From Acinetobacter rudis (GTDB lineage: Bacteria; Pseudomonadota; Gammaproteobacteria; Pseudomonadales; Moraxellaceae), in NCBI RefSeq assembly GCF_000829675.1, contig NZ_BBRX01000033.1, positions 1 to 64,000 on the forward strand: a stretch of DNA of 64,000 bases, read 5' to 3'. Under the pieces are notes generated by a model that worked only from the letters and a program-made list of their open reading frames with translations, made no database searches and had not been told where the DNA came from. Position 1 is the stretch's first letter. The number at the start of each line of letters is the position of its first letter. Shown one piece after another: positions 57,943 through 64,000 of the stretch. A program made the translations under genes and the position numbers.

Positions 57943-58356
57943 ATGGCCTACGATCAACAAAATATCTTTGCACGAATTTTACGTGGCGAACTCCCCGCAA
58001 TAAAACTCTACGAAGATGAACATGTACTTGCGTTTATGGATATTATGCCGCAAGCCGATGGCCATGCTTTGGTCATTCCCAAAGTTGCTGCAGTCACCTT
58101 ACTTGATTTACCACCAGAAGCTGCTGCATATACGATTAACATCGTACAAAAAGTTGCCAAAGCAATTGAAAAAGCACTTGATGCTAAAGGTATTGTGCTC
58201 ATGCAACTTTCAGGTGAAGCTGCTGGGCAAACTGTACCCCACGTTCACTTTCATTTGATTCCAAGTTCAATCCATCATTTGGGTAAACATGCCGCTCAAA
58301 TGGGTGATCAAGACAAAATTACAGCTTTAGCAGAAAAAATTAAAGCTGCTCTTTAA
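57943..58356 (+). CDS. HIT family protein, HinT-like
   Basis: 137 residues. The canonical triad is present as PHVHFHLIP (near 95), with IFARILRGELPAIKLYEDEHVLAFMDI at the start, typical of the Hit/HinT branch that acts on nucleoside phosphoramidates or AMP-lysine. It begins 20 bases after the YARHG-like gene, so they are probably cotranscribed. A terminator follows. Confidence 0.92.
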   Translation: MAYDQQNIFARILRGELPAIKLYEDEHVLAFMDIMPQADGHALVIPKVAAVTLLDLPPEAAAYTINIVQKVAKAIEKALDAKGIVLMQLSGEAAGQTVPHVHFHLIPSSIHHLGKHAAQMGDQDKITALAEKIKAAL

Positions 58357-58374
58357 AGCCTGTAAGTTTAAATA

Positions 58375-58409
58375 CACCAGAATCTTCAATCTAAGGTTCT
58401 GGTTTTTTT
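58375..58409 (+). terminator. Terminator after the HinT-like gene
   Basis: ACCAGAA/TTCTGGT arms are followed by seven T. Confidence 0.75.
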
Positions 58410-58514
58410 ACATCTAAATTTCACAAAGCAATAGAAAAATTTATAATATTGTTGACTACAACTTAGAATAAACAACCCCCTAAATATATTGAAAATATTA
58501 TTTTTTTCCTAGAC

Positions 58515-58661
58515 TTACACTGCATTAATGTCTGACAAATAAATCCACTGCACTTTATTAAACTGATGTTCTTCAAGGACTAAATCGTCATCAAAATGTA
58601 ACTTTTCATTCACCCACTTGTAACAAAGTTTACAGATACTGCATTGCAAGTTAGTCAGCAT
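58515..58661 (-). CDS. Candidate 48-residue cysteine-rich protein (unannotated type)
   Basis: A short minus-strand frame from an ATG at 58661 to a stop at 58515, in the gap between the HinT-like gene and the porin gene. It encodes LQCSICKLCYKW with a CxxCxxC cluster at residues 7-13, then an acidic part (HFDDDLVLEEHQF) and WIYLSDI. An AGGA lies about 10 bases before the ATG, and codon choice looks like the neighbouring genes. It is divergent from the porin. It may be real, a decayed gene remnant or chance. No family recognised. Confidence 0.35.
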   Translation of the reverse strand: MLTNLQCSICKLCYKWVNEKLHFDDDLVLEEHQFNKVQWIYLSDINAV

Positions 58662-58734
58662 AATTGAGCCATCCTGAGATGGAGTTGACTGAATAAAAGT
58701 GAATTTAGGCAAAGGCCATTTTGGAGAATTTTCA

Positions 58735-59844
58735 ATGAAAAAAGTGCTACTCGCTGCAGCAGTTGCATCAATCGGATTTAGCGCAGCGCATGCAGCGCCA
58801 ACATTGTATGGAAGACTCAATGTTTCCTTGAACCAAGTTGACAACAATAACTGGAAAGGTGAAAACCAAACTCAATTAAACTCAAATGCTTCACGTATCG
58901 GGGTTAAAGGGGAAGAGAAACTGACCGATAATCTCGGTGTGGTTTATCAAGCTGAATGGGCAATATCTACAGATGGTTCAGGCTCAGATACTGATTTAAG
59001 CGCACGTAACCGCTTCATTGGTCTTAAATTCAATAAAATCGGTACATTAAAAGCTGGTAACTACGACTCTTACTTTAAGACTGCTGCTGGCGACTACCAA
59101 GATATTTTTAATGATGATACCAACCTAGATATCACCAAAACAATGTTTGGTGAAGAACGTCTTAAGAACGTCGTTGGCTTCGAAACAGATAAAGACCTGC
59201 TTATCCCTGGTCTACGTTTTAATGTAATGGCTGAGATGGGTGAAAATAACTCGTCTAACTATAGTACGAAGAAACGTAATAGCTTCGGTGATGGCGTATC
59301 AACTTCGATTTCATATCAAAATGATAATGCAGGTGTTGCTGTAGCTCTTGCTGGTAACTTTGGTGTAGCGGGTGCATATAACCATAGCGGCATTAAAGAC
59401 AAAATCGAATCTGATGCTTATCGTCTAACAGGTTCATATGACTTTTCTAAAGTTGGTGTTAATGGTTTAGTACTTGGTGCATTGTTCCAGTATGCAGAGC
59501 CTTCTGACTCTCCTTCTGCTCAAGTCTTGTCAAATGCAACAAATGAAAAAGGTGAATCTTTAAAACTTGACCCTAAAGCAGCTTCTTTAGAAGAAACTTC
59601 TTGGTTAGTTCAAGCAACTTACGCAATTCCAAGTACACCTTGGGCGATTAAAGGTCAGTACCAACAGGCTAAAACTGAGTGGACTGGTGATAGCCGTAAA
59701 TTTGACCAATATGGTATTGGTGTAGATTATCGTCTGAACAAACAAGCACGTTTTTATGGCGTGTTAGCACAGCAAAAACGTGACTGGGAAAAGAGTGATG
59801 ACAAACGTACCGTCGTTGGTGCAGGTATGTCTTATAGCTTCTAA
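58735..59844 (+). CDS. General porin (Gram-negative trimeric porin family)
   Basis: 369 residues with a signal peptide (MKKVLLAAAVASIGFSAAHA) and start at the ATG at 58735, preceded by GGAG. The mature protein starts APTLYGRLNVSL and has repeated beta-strand patterns (SNASRIGVKGEEKLTDNLGVVYQAEW, RNRFIGLKF) typical of the OmpC/neisserial porin fold. It ends with aromatic Phe (AGMSYSF), the outer-membrane assembly signal. It is not Omp33-36 or CarO by sequence. Substrate selectivity is unknown. Confidence 0.9.
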   Translation: MKKVLLAAAVASIGFSAAHAAPTLYGRLNVSLNQVDNNNWKGENQTQLNSNASRIGVKGEEKLTDNLGVVYQAEWAISTDGSGSDTDLSARNRFIGLKFNKIGTLKAGNYDSYFKTAAGDYQDIFNDDTNLDITKTMFGEERLKNVVGFETDKDLLIPGLRFNVMAEMGENNSSNYSTKKRNSFGDGVSTSISYQNDNAGVAVALAGNFGVAGAYNHSGIKDKIESDAYRLTGSYDFSKVGVNGLVLGALFQYAEPSDSPSAQVLSNATNEKGESLKLDPKAASLEETSWLVQATYAIPSTPWAIKGQYQQAKTEWTGDSRKFDQYGIGVDYRLNKQARFYGVLAQQKRDWEKSDDKRTVVGAGMSYSF

Positions 59845-59899
59845 GTTAGAAATTCTTTAAAGATCAGGCTTAAAACACAGCCTTTTCTACCAAAGAATG

Positions 59900-59930
59900 A
59901 ATGCCCGAATAACTTTATTCGGGCATTTTC
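59900..59930. terminator. Bidirectional terminator between the porin and dadA-like genes
   Basis: AATGCCCGAATAA/TTATTCGGGCATT is a long stem with a three-base loop and T-rich sides. It sits four bases from the dadA-like stop at 59934. Confidence 0.85.
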
Positions 59931-59933
59931 ATT

Positions 59934-61184
59934 TTAATCAACTGGATAACATTGCAAAATTTTCTGGCTAATCATCGCTGCAGTTGCTGCGGATAAGGTC
60001 CACCCTAAATGTCCATGTCCTGTGTTATAAAATACGCGCGCCTGCTTGCCCTGTCTGACCACTGGCATCATATTGGGCATCATTGGCCGTAATCCTGCCC
60101 ATGGCACAATATGCTCAGTCGAAATCCGCATGTTTTTATTCACCCAGTCGACAAGTGGTTGAATGCGATCGGCCCGAATATCACGATTATAGCCATTAAA
60201 CTCAGCAGTACCTGCAACTCTTAAGCGATTTTTACCCAAACGAGAGCTCACTATTTTCGCACTTTCATCGAGCAAGCTGACCCAAGGTGTGGCAGCGATG
60301 CTTTGCTCATCTTCTAGTTGTACAGTGATTGAATAGCCCTTGACTGGATAGACATTGACTCGATCCCCTAACATATGCGCTAAACCATAACTTTGTACAC
60401 CAGCACAAATTAAAATCGCATCTGCCTTTAATTCACCTAAATCAATCTCATGCTTATCATGCATATTTTCTGCACTGGCTTGATATTGAATGAGTACATC
60501 TTGAGCACGATGTTGGACCTGTTTGACTTGCATTCCCCAGAGATATTGAACACCTAGTCTTTGTGTAACTTCCGCCAACCCCACACTAAACTTATGAATA
60601 TCGCCAGTGGCATCATTAGGACAATAAAAACCACCATAATACTCGCCGGTTAAATTAGGCTCAATCGAACGAATTTCTTCAGCATTTACGGCATGACGTT
60701 CTAAACCACCCCGTAACAATAAATGGTTCACCTCAGTTGCAACGGCATAATCAGCTTGGTTGTGATAAAAATGCAATATCCCTCGTTTTTCTAAATCAAA
60801 TTGGATATTTTCTTGTTCTGCGATCGCAAATAAACGTTGTCTAGCCAATAATGCTAATCTGACAGTTTCCATTGTATTGGCTTGATAGTGTTTTATATTT
60901 CCAAGAAACTCCATGAGCCAAGTATATTTGTGCAAATCAAAAGATGGATTCAATAATAATGGTGCATCCTTGCGTGCCATCCATTTTAAGCCTTTTAGAA
61001 CCGTTGATTTTTGATTCCAAACCTCAGCATTACATGCAGATAATTGCCCACCATTTGCAAAAGAAGTCTCCATTGCTGGAAACAAATGTTGATCTATAAC
61101 GGTAACCTCATAGCCTAATAGCCTTAACTCATAAGCAGAGGTGACACCGGTAATACCAGCTCCCACGATGACAATATGTGACAT
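59934..61184 (-). CDS. DadA-like FAD-dependent D-amino acid/glycine dehydrogenase
   Basis: 416 residues (E. coli DadA 432). The FAD-binding motif IVIVGAGITGVTSAYELRLLGYEVTVID starts at residue 4. Further DadA-like pieces are GGQLSACNAEVWN (about 47-59), ATGDIHKFSVGLAE (about 195-208), VYPVKGYSITVQL and the C-terminal GHGHLGWTLSAATA. The start ATG at 61184 has AAGGAG seven bases upstream; a longer frame to 61217 runs into the leader. A tandem glycine riboswitch lies upstream, so glycine, or a product of the pathway, probably governs expression. DadA usually acts on D-alanine; here glycine, sarcosine or D-amino acids are all possible. Confidence 0.9.
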   Translation of the reverse strand: MSHIVIVGAGITGVTSAYELRLLGYEVTVIDQHLFPAMETSFANGGQLSACNAEVWNQKSTVLKGLKWMARKDAPLLLNPSFDLHKYTWLMEFLGNIKHYQANTMETVRLALLARQRLFAIAEQENIQFDLEKRGILHFYHNQADYAVATEVNHLLLRGGLERHAVNAEEIRSIEPNLTGEYYGGFYCPNDATGDIHKFSVGLAEVTQRLGVQYLWGMQVKQVQHRAQDVLIQYQASAENMHDKHEIDLGELKADAILICAGVQSYGLAHMLGDRVNVYPVKGYSITVQLEDEQSIAATPWVSLLDESAKIVSSRLGKNRLRVAGTAEFNGYNRDIRADRIQPLVDWVNKNMRISTEHIVPWAGLRPMMPNMMPVVRQGKQARVFYNTGHGHLGWTLSAATAAMISQKILQCYPVD

Positions 61185-61191
61185 AAGTACA

Positions 61192-61218
61192 CTCCTTTGA
61201 AATGCTATACATTTCAAA
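61192..61218 (-). promoter_or_regulatory. Hairpin abutting the ribosome binding site of the dadA-like gene
   Basis: On the minus strand TTTGAAATG and CATTTCAAA (61196-61218) form a perfect nine-base stem with a five-base loop, directly followed by GGAGT (61195-61191), the ribosome site. It lies just three bases after the second riboswitch aptamer and so is the likely expression platform, acting on translation. No T-run is present, so it is not an intrinsic terminator. Confidence 0.6.
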
Positions 61219-61220
61219 AT

Positions 61221-61413
61221 CCTGCCCCATCTGTCACGGGTACCTGAGAGCTTCGATATTTAATCAAAATCAGTTGAATAAACACCTTCCCCTTCGGCGA
61301 ACATCATAATATCTACAATGCTACTCTCCAGATTGATGTAATTATCACAGTCCTTTTGCCTGAAAGTTTCCGGGGCGGTTGCTCCTTCGGCGAGCGGAAT
61401 GCTTCTCTCCTGC
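61221..61413 (-). promoter_or_regulatory. Tandem glycine riboswitch
   Basis: Two glycine aptamers on the minus strand. Aptamer 1 (61413-61350) has GGAGAGAAGC, then CGCCGAAGGAGCAACCGCC and ACTTTCAGGCAAAAGGAC. Aptamer 2 (61331-61221) has CTGGAGAGTAGC, CGCCGAAGGGGAAGG and GCTCTCAGGTACCC. These match the conserved cores of the known gcvT element. The linker between aptamers is 18 bases. It leads into the dadA-like gene 36 bases later. The elements are unmistakable, but the direction of regulation is not shown by sequence alone. Confidence 0.95.
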
Positions 61414-61503
61414 AATAATTTTTTTGTTATATTGCAATCAATATGCCAATTTTAAATGAAAAACAAGAATTATTTTCGAAATGATCAGCAGGAAGAATTA
61501 ATA

Positions 61504-62223
61504 CTATTGCTGTGCCTGTAAAATGAGTCGTGCCAAATCGAGATCTGAGGGGTAAGTGATTTTAATATTGTCTGCACGGCCTGTAATCACTTGTACAGGC
61601 GCTTGAATATGCTCCAATGCGCTCGCCTCATCAGTGATTAACACTTGATCAGCAATAGCCTGCTCTAATGCAGACTTAAGTAGACCTAATTGTGCAATTT
61701 GTGGTGTTTGTGCTTGCCATAATTGTTCACGGCTTACGGTTTCTGTAATTTGCGGTGCTTGAACCACACGCTTTAAAGTATCTCGCACAGGAATAGCGAG
61801 GATAGCACTTTGTTGATGCTCAATGGCTTGTTGATACAATGTCTCTAAACAGCTTGGACTCACACAAGGACGAGCCGCATCATGCACCAACACCCAATCT
61901 TCATCACTAGCGATCTTAGAAAGATAATTTAAGGCATTTAGTACAGAATACACACGCTCTGCCCCGCCCTGACAAAAGTGGGCTTTCTTCTTTAGTACCA
62001 GTGCCAAGTTTTGTGCTACATCATCATCTGCAGCGATAGCGAGTACATAACCTGCTAGAGGTAAAACACTTAATCGTTCAATACTATGCTCAAGTACAGT
62101 CTTATTTTGAATAATTTGATATTGTTTTAAATCTGTTGCAGAAAAACGACGCCCCGAACCGGCAGCAGGAATCACCGCCCAAAGTTTAGTCTGTTTCTGG
62201 TGGGGTATCGTCATTTTGTTCAT
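61504..62223 (-). CDS. ispD: 2-C-methyl-D-erythritol 4-phosphate cytidylyltransferase IspD
   Basis: Third-step enzyme of the MEP isoprenoid pathway. It has 239 residues. The nucleotide-binding AVIPAAGSGRRFSATDLKQYQ (about 16-36) and the VHDAARPCVSP motif (about 115) are intact. It overlaps the ftsB 3' end by about 38 bases if started at 62223 (29 if at 62214). ispF does not follow it here. Confidence 0.96.
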   Translation of the reverse strand: MNKMTIPHQKQTKLWAVIPAAGSGRRFSATDLKQYQIIQNKTVLEHSIERLSVLPLAGYVLAIAADDDVAQNLALVLKKKAHFCQGGAERVYSVLNALNYLSKIASDEDWVLVHDAARPCVSPSCLETLYQQAIEHQQSAILAIPVRDTLKRVVQAPQITETVSREQLWQAQTPQIAQLGLLKSALEQAIADQVLITDEASALEHIQAPVQVITGRADNIKITYPSDLDLARLILQAQQ

Positions 62224-62578
62224 TATGCCCTGATATTTGACTAAGACTTGGATCTAGAGCAATAGGTTGATAGTTCGCACCTACTGTACTCATTTGTACA
62301 AATGTCTCGTGGGGTTTAATCAGACCAAGATCTAATCGTGCATGTTCTTCAATGGCTTCAGCACCATTTTTTAAATCATATACTTCGGCTGCTAAAACGC
62401 GATTGCGTTCCTTAAGCTCTTCATTTTCTGTTAATTGTACTTGAATTTTCTCAAGTAGATTCTGGCGAGGGAAATAACCTCCCTCACCATACCAGTAACT
62501 GTACTGCAATACAGCGATCAGTACGATCGCAAGTATCAACAGTACTTTACTTGAAGTTGTTTTAAAAACATCTAGCAT
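62186..62578 (-). CDS. ftsB: Cell division protein FtsB
   Basis: Small bitopic divisome protein that bridges FtsL and FtsQ. It has 130 residues. One membrane helix (about 11-28, VLLILAIVLIAVLQYSY) is followed by a leucine-rich coiled coil (ENEELKERNRVLAAEVYDLKNGAEAIEEHARLDLGLIKPHETF), the FtsB pattern. The tail is longer than in E. coli (103 residues). It starts 11 bases after eno. Confidence 0.93.
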   Translation of the reverse strand: MLDVFKTTSSKVLLILAIVLIAVLQYSYWYGEGGYFPRQNLLEKIQVQLTENEELKERNRVLAAEVYDLKNGAEAIEEHARLDLGLIKPHETFVQMSTVGANYQPIALDPSLSQISGHNEQNDDTPPETD

Positions 62579-62588
62579 GACATAAAAC

Positions 62589-63923
<1,335 letters not shown>

Positions 63924-64000
63924 TCAATGAGTGTCTAACTTTTTGAATCCTTTAACCAAAGTATCCAATTCTTTTAACTGTGCTAAAAATGGTTCAAGCT
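63924..64000 (-). CDS. kdsA: 3-deoxy-D-manno-octulosonate 8-phosphate synthase, 3' end only
   Basis: The minus strand encodes the final 24 residues (LEPFLAQLKELDTLVKGFKKLDTH and stop at 63924-63926). This matches the KdsA C-terminus (E. coli ends ...VKSFEELDTEN). The gene continues past the end of the window. It is in the usual place upstream of eno. Confidence 0.8.
   Translation of the reverse strand, partial: LEPFLAQLKELDTLVKGFKKLDTH

Noticed and set aside
58662-58847. Upstream extension of the 48-residue frame into the porin gene
   Set aside because: The extension is antisense to the porin signal peptide and lacks a ribosome site; only the distal part could be real.

Overview
This window is chromosomal DNA from a gammaproteobacterium of the genus Acinetobacter (family Moraxellaceae). 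The assignment is inference from low GC, high-identity family signatures and gene order: a complete isc cluster followed by a membrane class III cyclase, metZ-ybaB-recR, and kdsA-eno-ftsB-ispD. It is mostly conserved core genome. I see no phage, IS element, CRISPR array, tRNA or rRNA.

Layout. 1-6.3 kb: a UbiJ/SCP2-like gene, then iscR-iscS-iscU-iscA-hscB-hscA-fdx (Fe-S cluster assembly) behind an IscR-type operator, with two strong hairpins between cistrons. 6.3-11.9 kb (minus): a CyaB-like class III nucleotide cyclase, a HIT protein and mfd. 12.4-23.1 kb: a KgtP-like MFS carrier, prmC and prfA (minus), a glycine-zipper protein, a luciferase-like oxidoreductase, purT, glnD and dapC. 23.2-28.2 kb: an accessory transport/regulation stretch (small membrane protein, MFS exporter, TetR regulator with twin operators, LysE exporter, AraC regulator), then gpx and msrB, which overlap. 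28.3-34.6 kb: alaA-like aminotransferase, YcaC-like hydrolase, LysR regulator, periplasmic gamma-glutamyltransferase and a Sel1-repeat protein. 34.8-41.2 kb: dnaE, trmJ, cysE and a lipoprotein. 41.3-48.9 kb: small secreted or membrane proteins, an amidase, a DUF2057 protein, a nitroreductase, ftsY, short hypotheticals and a CBS-domain protein. 48.9-54.2 kb (minus): VWA (CoxE-like)/MoxR ATPase pair, a small membrane protein, YcgL, RNase D, and metZ-ybaB-recR (to 55.4 kb). 55.6-59.8 kb: PhaC-like hydrolase, 3-hydroxyisobutyrate dehydrogenase-like protein, YARHG-like protein, HIT protein and a general porin. 59.9-64 kb (minus): a DadA-like FAD enzyme behind a tandem glycine riboswitch, then ispD, ftsB, eno and the 3' end of kdsA.

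The clearest regulatory discoveries are: (1) a tandem glycine riboswitch in front of a DadA-like amine/amino-acid dehydrogenase, with a hairpin abutting the ribosome binding site; (2) two matching TGGAA-N6-TTCCA operators, in front of a TetR gene and the MFS gene it probably controls; (3) a near-perfect IscR type-1 box over the iscR promoter plus intercistronic hairpins that may set different levels of the isc proteins; and (4) a possible unannotated 48-residue cysteine-rich protein opposite the porin promoter. No wholly new multi-gene system is evident.
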